A stretch of DNA of 46,802 nt, from assembly GCF_003550015.1 (NCBI RefSeq), contig NZ_QXEV01000014.1, positions 1 through 46,802 of the forward strand, read 5' to 3'. Under the pieces are notes generated by a model. It ran no database searches and had not been told where the DNA came from. It saw nothing but the letters and a program-made list of their open reading frames with translations. The DNA is from Anaeroplasma bactoclasticum (lineage in GTDB: Bacteria; Bacillota_I; Bacilli_A; Acholeplasmatales; Anaeroplasmataceae). The translations under genes and the position numbers were made by a program. This document shows positions 27,786 through 35,446 of the stretch, piece after piece (the stretch's first letter is position 1; each line of letters starts with the position of its first letter).

Positions 27786-27814
27786 AGGGCTTTAGTCAAA
27801 CTAAAGCTCTTTTT
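27786..27814 (+). terminator. Terminator after the transglutaminase-like gene
   Basis: Eleven-pair stem AGGGCTTTAGT (27786-27796) with ACTAAAGCTCT (27800-27810), loop CAA, followed by T. Confidence 0.85.
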
Positions 27815-27900
27815 AAAAATTTGAATTATTGTCTAAGTATTTGCATCTTTTAAAAAAATATGCTTAAGTGTATAATATTTACAGAAATTAGGTGAAATAT

Positions 27901-28923
27901 ATGCAGAGTATTTATAACTTTACAGAGGATATGTGGAAGGAATATTTAGTGAATATGGGAGAAAAGCCATTTAGAGCATCTCAAATGATGGAATGGTTTT
28001 ATCGTCATAATATAGATTCTTTTTCACAAATGACAAATATTAGTAAAAAGTTCATAGCCCATTTAGAGGAGAATTTCGTTATTGATTCTTTAAAATGCGT
28101 AACAAGACAAATATCTAATGATGGTACTCAAAAATTTTTATTTGAGTTAGCAGATGGTAATTTAATTGAAACTGTATTAATGAATCATAATTATGGATAT
28201 TCTGTATGTGTAACAAGCGAAGTAGGCTGTAATATGGGATGCGTATTTTGTGCATCTGGTATGAAAAAGAAATTAAGAAACCTAGAAACATCCGAAATGG
28301 TATTACAGGTTATCTCGGTTGCAAAATTAGCTGAGGTTAGAGTATCCCATGTCGTTGTTATGGGAATTGGTGAGCCTTTTGATAATTATGATAATGTTAT
28401 CAATTTCTTAAAGATTATTAATAATGCCAAAGGAATTGAAATAGGTGCTAGACATATTACTGTTTCTACTTGTGGACTAGTTCCTAAGATTAAGGAATAT
28501 GCAAGCTTTGATTTACAGGTAAATTTAGCTATAAGCTTACATGCACCTACAAATGAAATAAGAAATCAAATTATGCCAATTAATAAAAGATATCCTTTAG
28601 AAGAATTAATGGATGCAGTAAAATATTATATTTCTAAAACAGGTAGAAGAGTTACATTTGAATATATTTTATTAAGAGATATAAATGATACTAAGGAATG
28701 TGCAGATTTGCTTGCAGATTTAATTGGTAAAGAAAATATATATGTAAATTTGATACCTTATAATGAGGTATTAGAAAAGCCTTATAAGAGATCTAAAGAG
28801 GATACAATGAGAGCATTTTATGATCGCTTATATAAAAGAGGAGTCAATGTACAGCTAAGAAAAGAACAGGGTGGAGACATTGATGCTGCTTGTGGACAAT
28901 TAAGAAGTAAACATATGAAATAG
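27901..28923 (+). CDS. rlmN: Dual-specificity 23S rRNA A2503 / tRNA A37 C2-methyltransferase, radical SAM
   Basis: 340 aa. The radical-SAM cluster CNMGCVFC (C110, C114, C117) follows TSEVGC; MGIGEPFDNYDN, HITVSTCG and LAISLHAP are family signatures, and a Cys near the C-terminus in DAACGQLR fits the methyl-carrying cysteine. I choose ATG 27901 because AGGTG lies six bases before it; the GTG at 27892 overlaps that ribosome site. TATAAT at 27871-27876 is a likely -10. The product methylates A2503 of 23S rRNA, aiding translational fidelity. The rsgA ATG follows 10 bases after its stop. In many Bacillota the phosphatase prpC and kinase prkC stand between rlmN and rsgA; here they are absent. Confidence 0.95.
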   Translation: MQSIYNFTEDMWKEYLVNMGEKPFRASQMMEWFYRHNIDSFSQMTNISKKFIAHLEENFVIDSLKCVTRQISNDGTQKFLFELADGNLIETVLMNHNYGYSVCVTSEVGCNMGCVFCASGMKKKLRNLETSEMVLQVISVAKLAEVRVSHVVVMGIGEPFDNYDNVINFLKIINNAKGIEIGARHITVSTCGLVPKIKEYASFDLQVNLAISLHAPTNEIRNQIMPINKRYPLEELMDAVKYYISKTGRRVTFEYILLRDINDTKECADLLADLIGKENIYVNLIPYNEVLEKPYKRSKEDTMRAFYDRLYKRGVNVQLRKEQGGDIDAACGQLRSKHMK

Positions 28924-28933
28924 AAGGTGCTTG

Positions 28934-29845
28934 ATGCAAAAGGGTAGAATCTTAAATTTATGCGGTGGAGTATATAAGGTTTTACTTGAGGATGGCTCTA
29001 TCATATCTGTTAAGGCAAGAGGAAAGCTTAGATATGAAAAGAAATATATGGTAAATGAAAAATCCTTAAGTAAAAAGGAAGTATTAACCACAGTAAAAAA
29101 CACACCAAAGGTTGGAGATGTTGGTGTTATAGAAAATGGAATGATTGATCATTATTTAGAAAGAAAGAATGAAATGGTTCGTCCAGATATTGCGAATGTA
29201 GATCAAATTCTTTTGGTATTCGCCGCAAAAGAACCAGATTTCTCTTTTTATCTTTTGGATTTATTCTTGGTGAATATTTTAAAACAAAATATTACACCAG
29301 TAATTGTTATATCTAAAATAGATAAGCTAAATGATAATGAGTTCTTTGAACTTAAATCTAAGCTATCCTATTATGAGAATATGGGATATAAGGTATTATA
29401 TGTAGATTCTAAGCATAATAAGGGTATTGATGATGTAAGAGAGGTATTAAGAGGTAAGATTACTGTATTATCTGGTCAAACAGGTGCAGGTAAATCTACT
29501 TTAATTAATGCGGTTGTACCAGGCTTCTCCCTTAAAACTCAAGAGATTAGTCAAGCCTTAGGTAGAGGTAAGCATACCACAAGGGAAACAAGCCTATACC
29601 CATATTTAGGTGGATTTATTGGAGATACTCCAGGATTTTCTAAATTAGATGTATTAGGTATATCTAAGGATGAACTTGCATCCTTATTCATAGATTTTAA
29701 TGGTTATACTTGTAAATTTAGAGATTGTAATCATACAGAGGGTATAAAAGGGTGTGGAATACATCTTGCTGTAGATAGTAATAAAATATTAAGATCTAGA
29801 TATGAATCTTATAATAAAATGTATAAGGAGATATTAAAAAAATGA
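28934..29845 (+). CDS. rsgA: Ribosome small-subunit biogenesis GTPase RsgA
   Basis: 303 aa. OB fold at the N-terminus (GGVYKVLLEDG...VKARGK), then the circularly permuted GTPase: SKIDK (G4, 127-131) before GQTGAGKST (G1, 181-189) and DTPGFS (G3, 231-236), and a zinc-binding tail (C260, C265, H267, C274). Known members act late in 30S assembly. ATG 28934 is preferred over TTG 28931 because AAGGTG then has better spacing. Compared with other RsgA proteins, residues about 36-58 carry a Lys-rich insertion. Its stop overlaps the rpe start by four bases. Confidence 0.95.
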   Translation: MQKGRILNLCGGVYKVLLEDGSIISVKARGKLRYEKKYMVNEKSLSKKEVLTTVKNTPKVGDVGVIENGMIDHYLERKNEMVRPDIANVDQILLVFAAKEPDFSFYLLDLFLVNILKQNITPVIVISKIDKLNDNEFFELKSKLSYYENMGYKVLYVDSKHNKGIDDVREVLRGKITVLSGQTGAGKSTLINAVVPGFSLKTQEISQALGRGKHTTRETSLYPYLGGFIGDTPGFSKLDVLGISKDELASLFIDFNGYTCKFRDCNHTEGIKGCGIHLAVDSNKILRSRYESYNKMYKEILKK

Positions 29846-30480
29846 AAGTATCTTTATCAATATTAACTGCAGATTTTGCAAATATGGAATCATCCTTACA
29901 TGATGCCTTAGAAATTACAGATTATGTTCATATGGATATTATGGATGGTGAATTTGTGCCAAATATTTCTATTGGACCAGCATTTGTAAAAGCTATTAGA
30001 AAAATTACAGATAAGCCATTTGATACTCATTTAATGATTATGCATCCACAAAATTATATTAAGCAATTTGTAGATGCGGGTAGCCAATATATTACATTCC
30101 ATGTAGAAGCGGATTGTGATATCAAAAAAACAATTGATTTAATTAAATCCTATGGAGTTAAAGCAGGTATTTCAATTAAACCTAAAACAAAAGTAGAAGA
30201 TATATTAGAATATTTACCTTTAGTAGATATGGTATTAGTTATGAGTGTTGAACCAGGCTTTGGTGGACAATCCTTTATGATGGATTCTATTGATAAGGTT
30301 AAAGCTTTAAAGGAATTAAAGGAAAAGAATAATTATTCTTATTTAATTAATATTGATGGTGGTATTAAAGATAGTACAGCACCATTAATTTCCCCTTATG
30401 TAGATTTAGCTGTATCTGGTTCTTATGTATGTAATGCAGAGAATCCTAAAGAAAGAATAGATATTTTGCATAATCTATAA
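29842..30480 (+). CDS. rpe: Ribulose-phosphate 3-epimerase
   Basis: 212 aa TIM barrel, the usual size. Signatures: SLSILTADF at the start, HMDIMDGEFVPNISIGP (30-46; catalytic D and metal ligands), DTHLMIMHP, MSVEPGFGGQSF and INIDGGI. It interconverts ribulose-5-phosphate and xylulose-5-phosphate in the pentose phosphate pathway, feeding the transketolase encoded at 40076. The ATGA overlap with rsgA gives translational coupling; the rsgA-rpe order is conserved in Bacillota. Confidence 0.96.
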   Translation: MKVSLSILTADFANMESSLHDALEITDYVHMDIMDGEFVPNISIGPAFVKAIRKITDKPFDTHLMIMHPQNYIKQFVDAGSQYITFHVEADCDIKKTIDLIKSYGVKAGISIKPKTKVEDILEYLPLVDMVLVMSVEPGFGGQSFMMDSIDKVKALKELKEKNNYSYLINIDGGIKDSTAPLISPYVDLAVSGSYVCNAENPKERIDILHNL

Positions 30481-30506
30481 TAGACAATATCCTATTTGTT
30501 TGTATA

Positions 30507-30535
30507 TTGAATAAAAAGTACCTTTTTAATAAAAT
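30507..30535 (+). promoter_or_regulatory. Promoter of the serine dehydratase gene
   Basis: TTGAAT (30507-30512), 17-bp spacer, TAAAAT (30530-30535). The start point near 30542 places the following hairpin inside the leader. Confidence 0.5.
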
Positions 30536-30548
30536 ATTATTGTTTTAA

Positions 30549-30575
30549 AAAATGTCTAATTTTTAGGCATTTTTT
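30549..30575 (+). terminator. Terminator-like hairpin in the leader of the serine dehydratase gene
   Basis: AAAATGTCTAA (30549-30559) pairs with TTAGGCATTTT (30563-30573), loop TTT, and runs into T. It may end the rpe transcript, but it also lies between the predicted promoter and the start of the next gene, so it could act as an attenuator. Confidence 0.6.
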
Positions 30576-30577
30576 AT

Positions 30578-31774
30578 ATGATAGGAGGGATTATTATTAA
30601 AACAATAAAGGATATATTTAAAATTGGTAATGGTCCATCCTCAAGCCATACAATGGCACCCAAAAGAGCAGCCTTAGAATTCTTAAGAAGATATCCAAAT
30701 TTAAGCTATGTTAAGGTTTATCTTTATGGCTCTTTAGCATTAACTGGAAAAGGCCACTTAACAGATTACATAATTAAAGAAACATTTAAAGATATAAAAT
30801 GTGATATTATCTTTGATTCATTAAAAGAGGTTAAGCATCCAAACACTATGGAATTTTATGGCTATGATTCAAAGGCACAAGAATATTATATGGAAGCTAT
30901 ATCTATTGGTGGTGGCGATGTTATTTTTGATGGAAAAAATAAGATTGAAGAAGAAATATATAAAGAAAATAGCTTTAAAGAGATTAGAGATTATTGCGTT
31001 AACCATAATATAGATTTAGCAGAATATGTAGATTCTTATGAGAATGTAGATGAATATTTAAATCTAGTATTAAAGGTAATGCTTGAATCTATAGATAGAG
31101 GATTAAAAAAGGAAGGATATCTTCCTGGACCATTAAATATTAAAAGAAAAGCAATGGATTTATATCCTAAAGCAAAATCATCAGATATAAAAAGAAAAAA
31201 AGCTATTTCCTATGCTTACGCAGTAAGTGAAGAAAATGCATCGGGTGGAGTAATAGTTACAGCACCTACTTGTGGAGCATCTGGTGTATTACCTGCAGTA
31301 TTAAAGGTTTCTTTAGATACAAAGAAATATAAAAGAAAAGATATTATTAATGGACTAAAGGTAGCTGCATTAATAGGGAATTTAATACGAACAAATGCAT
31401 CCATTAGTGGAGCTGTTGCAGGATGTCAAGCAGAGGTTGGTAGTGCATGCTGTATGGCTGCAGCCTTCTTAGCTTATATTAACAAAAGTGATATTGATAT
31501 TATTCAAAGATCTGCAGAAATTGCTTTAGAGCATCACCTAGGTTTAACCTGTGATCCTGTAAAGGGATATGTACAGATTCCTTGTATTGAAAGAAATGCA
31601 GTAGCATCCTTAAGAGCAATGGATGCGTATATGCTTGCATCAGAGCTTTTGGCAAAGGATGCTAAAATATCCTTTGACCATATTTGTAAAACTATGCTAG
31701 ATACTGGAAAAGATCTAGCCATAGGCTATAGGGAGACATCTAAAGGCGGATTAGCCTTAGATTATAAAGATTAA
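30578..31774 (+). CDS. sdaA: Iron-sulfur L-serine dehydratase, single chain
   Basis: 398 aa as given, fusing the beta domain (GNGPSSSHTMAP near the start, YGSLALTGKGH, SIGGGDV) to the alpha catalytic domain (GGVIVTAPTCGASG, SGAVAGCQAEVGSACCMAAA, LTCDPVKGYVQIPCIERNA). The cysteines fit a [4Fe-4S] enzyme that turns L-serine into pyruvate and ammonia. Many Bacillota use two subunits; this is the fused form and shorter than the E. coli enzyme (about 454 aa). Start problem: ATG 30578 has no ribosome site upstream, but GGAGGG lies at 30584-30589, inside the reading frame. Homologues begin close to KTIKDIFKIG, so translation may start at a non-standard ATT (30596). The lipoprotein gene follows 16 bases after its stop. 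Confidence 0.9.
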   Translation: MIGGIIIKTIKDIFKIGNGPSSSHTMAPKRAALEFLRRYPNLSYVKVYLYGSLALTGKGHLTDYIIKETFKDIKCDIIFDSLKEVKHPNTMEFYGYDSKAQEYYMEAISIGGGDVIFDGKNKIEEEIYKENSFKEIRDYCVNHNIDLAEYVDSYENVDEYLNLVLKVMLESIDRGLKKEGYLPGPLNIKRKAMDLYPKAKSSDIKRKKAISYAYAVSEENASGGVIVTAPTCGASGVLPAVLKVSLDTKKYKRKDIINGLKVAALIGNLIRTNASISGAVAGCQAEVGSACCMAAAFLAYINKSDIDIIQRSAEIALEHHLGLTCDPVKGYVQIPCIERNAVASLRAMDAYMLASELLAKDAKISFDHICKTMLDTGKDLAIGYRETSKGGLALDYKD

Positions 31775-31790
31775 TAAGAGGAGAGTAAAC

Positions 31791-33341
31791 ATGAGAAAGA
31801 GATTATTTGAAGGTCTAGTTGCTACACTTGCAATAGCAAGCTTAGCATCTTGTGGAGATGCAACCACAACAACAAAAACTAAAGAAACTACAACTATTGA
31901 AACCACTACAGAAACTAAGGAGACTACAACAGCTACAACTACTGAAGTTCCTACAACAACAATGCCAGAAACAACAACTGTAGCTCCAACTCCTACAACA
32001 ACCAATCCAGTAGTAGTAGAGCCACTCGATTTATCTCTTGATTTATCTACAGATAGCTTTAAAGGAGATAAGGATGATAAAACAATTCATTTTTATCATA
32101 ATTATGGAGATAGATACACTGAAATAATAGATCAAGCTAAAGAAGCATTTAAAGAAAAATATCCATCTTGGGATATTGAATATGAGTTTAAAGGAGATTC
32201 ATTTGTATCTGATATTATGGATAGTAAGGTAGATTTAGCCTTATTATATAGAGATGATTTATTCAATATTGCATATGATTCAAAGCGTGTTGTAAATATT
32301 AATGATTATTTAAATGCTAAGGGTACATTAAATAATAATCCTATTGGATATTCTAGTGAAGATATTTTAGATTTTGTACCTGCATATTTTAATGAAGGTC
32401 TTGCAGAAAACTTCTTGGGTTCAGATGAGTTTGGCTTTAAAGATGGGGATAGGCTTTCTATGCCATTCGTAAAGTCTAGTGATGTTTTATTTATGAATTT
32501 AACTGCATTAAAGGAAGCAGGTTATGTAGATGAATCTGGCAAAGTAAAGACTCCAACTACATGGGATGAATTATTTGAAGCATGCTCTATCGTTCAAAAC
32601 TATTATCCATATTCAACTCCTTTAGGAATAGATTCTGAATCTAATTTAGCTTTAAATTTATTAAAACAAAATGGCTTTGATTTTTCTAAAGATGAAGCAC
32701 CATATGTAGCATTTAATGCAACTGGTGCAGCAGAAGTATTAGAAAAATTACAACCATACTACGATAATTATTTATTGGCAACAATGTCAACCTATGGTGG
32801 TTATACATCTAGTCTATTAAAGAAGACACCTGAAAAGGGTGGTGCTTGTTTTGTTATTGGCTCATCTAGTGGTGCATCATATTATGAGACAGAAGATTTC
32901 ACTTTAGGTATTTCAACATTACCTGGAACAATGAAAAATGGTAACTATAATAGATCTACTTTATATACTGGTTATGAGCTTGTAATGTTTCAAACAGAAT
33001 TACAAAATAGTGAAGAAAGAAAGCTTATGACTTGGGAATTTATTAAATGCTTAGAGGATTCAGGCTTCCAAGGGACATTCTCTATGGAAAGCGGATTAAA
33101 TCCAACTAAGGTAAGCACATATTTAATTCCAGAGTATGCTCAATATTTATCTTCAATGACTTACCAATCTACTGCAGCTATGATTTCATCTTTAATGGTT
33201 GATGATTTCTATTTTACAAAAACATTTAAGAATGCTTCTATTTATAAAGCACAGCTTAAAGAAGCAGTAATCCATATTTTAAATGGAGAAAATGGCAAAG
33301 ATGCCTTAGATAGAGCTGCAACAATAGAAATTCCAGTTTAA
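31791..33341 (+). CDS. ABC-type solute-binding lipoprotein (family 1, carbohydrate-like)
   Basis: 516 aa. Signal peptide with lipobox LASC (C21), then a spacer of about 50 residues made almost only of Thr, Glu and Pro, then a periplasmic-binding-protein fold (about 90-516): FKEKYPSWDIEYEF, DLALLYRDDLF, FVKSSDVLFMNLTALKEAG, TPTTWDELFEAC and the lobe-crossing segments expected of sugar-type binding proteins. AGAGGAGAG precedes ATG 31791. It follows the serine dehydratase gene by 16 bases and probably shares its transcript. No permease or ATPase gene is near, so its transporter partner is elsewhere or it has another role. Ligand unknown. Confidence 0.85.
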   Translation: MRKRLFEGLVATLAIASLASCGDATTTTKTKETTTIETTTETKETTTATTTEVPTTTMPETTTVAPTPTTTNPVVVEPLDLSLDLSTDSFKGDKDDKTIHFYHNYGDRYTEIIDQAKEAFKEKYPSWDIEYEFKGDSFVSDIMDSKVDLALLYRDDLFNIAYDSKRVVNINDYLNAKGTLNNNPIGYSSEDILDFVPAYFNEGLAENFLGSDEFGFKDGDRLSMPFVKSSDVLFMNLTALKEAGYVDESGKVKTPTTWDELFEACSIVQNYYPYSTPLGIDSESNLALNLLKQNGFDFSKDEAPYVAFNATGAAEVLEKLQPYYDNYLLATMSTYGGYTSSLLKKTPEKGGACFVIGSSSGASYYETEDFTLGISTLPGTMKNGNYNRSTLYTGYELVMFQTELQNSEERKLMTWEFIKCLEDSGFQGTFSMESGLNPTKVSTYLIPEYAQYLSSMTYQSTAAMISSLMVDDFYFTKTFKNASIYKAQLKEAVIHILNGENGKDALDRAATIEIPV

Positions 33342-33382
33342 TATAAAGTTCAGCATTTTTATCCAATTTATGTATTTTCTTA

Positions 33383-33395
33383 TACACATTGTGTA
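33383..33395. repeat. 13-bp perfect palindrome
   Basis: TACACA-T-TGTGTA lies in the 182-bp gap between the lipoprotein gene and the membrane-protein gene, about 70 bp upstream of the latter's -35. It could be an operator half-hidden in A+T-rich DNA, or chance. The rest of the gap shows only the promoter at 33465-33493. Confidence 0.35.
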
Positions 33396-33464
33396 ATAAA
33401 TGATATTATTAATTTCAAAAAATTGTCATTTCGAACAGAAATAATCATTTAATAACAAAATTAT

Positions 33465-33493
33465 TTGTGATTTGATAATAACAAGGGTATAAT
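33465..33493 (+). promoter_or_regulatory. Promoter of small membrane protein gene
   Basis: TTGTGA (33465-33470), 17-bp spacer, TATAAT (33488-33493). Confidence 0.6.
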
Positions 33494-33523
33494 ATAAATA
33501 TCTAATAAGGAGGATAAATAAAA

Positions 33524-33883
33524 ATGAAGGAATTTAGATTACAATTAGAAAAGGTATTTGATTTTCTAGGCGAGATTATCGCATTTTTAGTTATTGCTAT
33601 TTGGGCCGTTTATATCATTGATACAAACTTTGTTTTCTTACCAGAAGTTTTAAGAAATATTTTTGCATATGTTAGATATTGGGGCTTATTAGTATTAGTT
33701 GCTGTTGAAGGCTTTGAATGTACAATTAAGAGAAATATTATTATTCGTCTAATTTTCTATATTTTATTAGCAGTAGTAGTTATTTTCTCATTCTTCCCTG
33801 ACACATATAATATGTTAATCGCTTATGTACCAGGTGCAGTTGTACCTACAACATCTACAGCAGGCGCATTTATACATTTCTAA
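33524..33883 (+). CDS. Small three-helix membrane protein of unknown function
   Basis: 119 aa; AAGGAGG before ATG 33524. Hydrophobic segments at about 13-31, 47-63 and 75-92, with a short extracellular-looking Thr/Pro tail (PGAVVPTTSTAG). No family recognised. It stands alone between its own promoter and a strong terminator, so it is probably an independently expressed membrane protein. Confidence 0.75.
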   Translation: MKEFRLQLEKVFDFLGEIIAFLVIAIWAVYIIDTNFVFLPEVLRNIFAYVRYWGLLVLVAVEGFECTIKRNIIIRLIFYILLAVVVIFSFFPDTYNMLIAYVPGAVVPTTSTAGAFIHF

Positions 33884-33889
33884 ATGATG

Positions 33890-33915
33890 AAATCCGGGTA
33901 ACCGGATTTTTTCTT
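33890..33915 (+). terminator. Terminator of the three-helix membrane protein gene
   Basis: AAATCCGG (33890-33897) with CCGGATTT (33902-33909), loop GTAA, then T. Confidence 0.85.
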
Positions 33916-33920
33916 TTTTC

Positions 33921-33949
33921 TTGTTTCAGCACATTATATGTAATATAAT
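33921..33949 (+). promoter_or_regulatory. Promoter of the TerB-like gene
   Basis: TTGTTT (33921-33926), 17-bp spacer, TATAAT (33944-33949). Confidence 0.55.
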
Positions 33950-33980
33950 CTAAATAAAGGTAAAATTTGGGGTGGTTAAA

Positions 33981-34445
33981 ATGCGTAATGAATTAGATAA
34001 TCTTATTCGTAATATGATGAGTATGACTCCTCTTCAGCGTATTACAATGGCTAGAATGGCAAAAACTAGAATTGAAAGATATGCAATGAAGATGGGACTA
34101 GATAAGGAAAAGGCAGAGAACTTTGTAATTTATTATTTCCGTTTATTTGTTGCTGCAGATGCAGACTGTGATTATAGAGAAAGAGATCTTTTCAATAGAG
34201 CATTTGAAACAAATTTCTCTGAGATTCGTTTCAAAAAGCTTGTTGGTGAAGCATATGATGAGGCTTTTGTTAAAAAGATGGCAACAGTTACTCAAAAAAT
34301 GCCTGAGGATTTACAGAATGATGTTGCCACTTTAGGCTTAGTAATCATGTGTGTAGATAACGAATTAACATCAAGTGAGGAGAAGCTTTTACATAAGCTT
34401 TTAACACCAGAAGAGACATTACTTTCAAGAATTAGTAAAAAATAA
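33981..34445 (+). CDS. TerB-like helical protein, function unknown
   Basis: 154 aa from ATG 33981, with GGGGTGG five bases before it; the GTG at 33972 lies inside that site. All-helical and cytosolic. Two segments look like the acidic, metal-binding-type repeats of TerB/co-chaperone-like domains: AADADCDYRERDLFNRAF (about 56-73) and MCVDNELTSSEEKLLHKLL (about 123-141). TerB-like proteins occur in stress and envelope contexts without a clear reaction. The call rests on pattern only. It is monocistronic, with rpmE having its own promoter 10 bases after its stop. Confidence 0.55.
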   Translation: MRNELDNLIRNMMSMTPLQRITMARMAKTRIERYAMKMGLDKEKAENFVIYYFRLFVAADADCDYRERDLFNRAFETNFSEIRFKKLVGEAYDEAFVKKMATVTQKMPEDLQNDVATLGLVIMCVDNELTSSEEKLLHKLLTPEETLLSRISKK

Positions 34446-34454
34446 TTTTAGGTG

Positions 34455-34483
34455 TTGCAATTTAAAAATCGTTATGTTACAAT
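34455..34483 (+). promoter_or_regulatory. Promoter of rpmE
   Basis: TTGCAA (34455-34460), 17-bp spacer, TACAAT (34478-34483) with an extended -10 TGT just before it. Confidence 0.75.
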
Positions 34484-34489
34484 ACTAGG

Positions 34490-34539
34490 GACTTTCTATG
34501 ACATTAAGTCAGTCATGGCGGAAGGAGTGTAATGTAGAC
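34490..34539 (+). promoter_or_regulatory. rpmE leader with hairpin and start-stop codon
   Basis: The 50-base leader can fold CTATGAC/GTCAT or the alternative TGAC/GTCA hairpin (about 34495-34516). After the ribosome site GAAGGAG (34521-34527) comes an ATG (34532) followed at once by TAG, and only then the rpmE ATG at 34540. It is a possible site for autogenous control by L31, for which leader RNAs are known in several phyla; no match was tested. Confidence 0.45.
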
Positions 34540-34749
34540 ATGAAGAATAATATTCATCCAAATTATAAGACAGTTACTGTCACTTGTACTACATGCGGCG
34601 CAACATTTGAAACAGGATCTGTATTAGATGAGATCCGTGTTGATACTTGCTCAAATTGTCATCCATTCTTTACTGGTAAGCAGGCATTTACTCAGGCAGA
34701 TGGTAGAGTTGACAAGTTCAATAAGCGCTACGGTTTAGATAAGAAGTAA
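34540..34749 (+). CDS. rpmE: Ribosomal protein L31, zinc (C+) form
   Basis: 69 aa, beginning [10 protein letters not shown] as L31 proteins do, so ATG 34540 is the start; the reading frame is open back to 34498 but that start lacks homology. Four cysteines in two CxxC pairs (CTTC and CSNC), with FETGS and HPFFTGKQ between and after them, mark the zinc-binding form of this 50S protein. The ribosome site lies unusually far upstream (12 bases), with a start-stop codon pair between. A strong terminator follows. Confidence 0.95.
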   Translation: MKNNIHPNYKTVTVTCTTCGATFETGSVLDEIRVDTCSNCHPFFTGKQAFTQADGRVDKFNKRYGLDKK

Positions 34750-34759
34750 TAGAGTAAAT

Positions 34760-34783
34760 GGAGTCCATAAGGACTCCTTTTTT
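34760..34783 (+). terminator. Terminator of rpmE
   Basis: GGAGTCC (34760-34766) with GGACTCC (34771-34777), loop ATAA, followed by six T. Confidence 0.88.
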
Positions 34784-34798
34784 CTTTCATTTATTTTC

Positions 34799-34820
34799 AA
34801 GGAACCTTTAGGTTCCTTTT
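34799..34820. terminator. Second hairpin downstream of rpmE
   Basis: AAGGAACC (34799-34806) with GGTTCCTT (34811-34818), loop TTTA, then TT. It may back up the rpmE terminator; it also lies just upstream of the tdk promoter. Confidence 0.55.
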
Positions 34821-34821
34821 A

Positions 34822-34830
34822 TGATATACT
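34822..34830 (+). promoter_or_regulatory. Extended -10 promoter of tdk
   Basis: TGA-TATACT (34822-34830) forms an extended -10; no good -35. The transcript would start about 19 bases before the tdk ATG. Confidence 0.45.
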
Positions 34831-34855
34831 TAATGTAATTAAGGAGTATGGCATT

Positions 34856-35446
34856 ATGAATTATTATGAAGGAAAGAAGGGCTGGATTGAAGCAATCGTT
34901 GGCCCAATGTTTGCAGGAAAAACAGAAGAGCTTATTAGAAGAGTAAGAAGAATGGATTATGCTCATAAAAATTATATGGTTTTTAAACCAGTTATTGATA
35001 ATCGTTATTCTTTTACAGATGTTGTAAGCCATAATAAGAAATCTGTTCATGCAGTGGCAATTAGAAATGCGAGCGATTTAAGAGCAAGCCTAAAACCTGA
35101 AACACAAGCGATTGTAATTGATGAGGTACAATTTTTTGATCCATCCTTTTTTAATGATATTGTAGCTTTAGCAAATGAAGGATATAGAGTTATTTGTGGA
35201 GGATTAGATACAGATTTTAGAGGAGAGCCATTTGGTATTATTGGTTCTATTTTAGCTGTTGCAGAGGATGTAATGAAAATTACAGCTATTTGTGTATGCT
35301 GTGGAGAAGAAGCTACAAAGACACAAAGAATCATTAATGGCAAGCCTGCATATTATGATGATCCTATTATTTTAGTTGGAGAAAAGGAATCCTATGAAGC
35401 AAGATGTAGATGCTGTCATACGGTACTATACCATGATAAAAAATGA
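34856..35446 (+). CDS. tdk: Thymidine kinase
   Basis: 196 aa type II thymidine kinase. P-loop GPMFAGKT (16-23), lasso and Walker B-like VIDEVQFF, and a zinc site (CVCCGEE near 142 and CRCCH near the end). It phosphorylates thymidine for dTTP salvage. AAGGAG is at 34841-34846. Between it and the start lies ATG GCA TTA TGA, a three-codon frame whose stop overlaps the tdk ATG. The end overlaps the tadA start by 14 bases. Confidence 0.96.
   Translation: MNYYEGKKGWIEAIVGPMFAGKTEELIRRVRRMDYAHKNYMVFKPVIDNRYSFTDVVSHNKKSVHAVAIRNASDLRASLKPETQAIVIDEVQFFDPSFFNDIVALANEGYRVICGGLDTDFRGEPFGIIGSILAVAEDVMKITAICVCCGEEATKTQRIINGKPAYYDDPIILVGEKESYEARCRCCHTVLYHDKK

Noticed and set aside
31757-32005. Minus-strand 82-aa frame rich in Val, and similar low-complexity minus frames at 15670-15912 and 39818-40063
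   Set aside because: They are mirror images of Thr-rich, Pro/Asp-rich and Glu-rich coding stretches on the plus strand, with no ribosome site and no independent motif.
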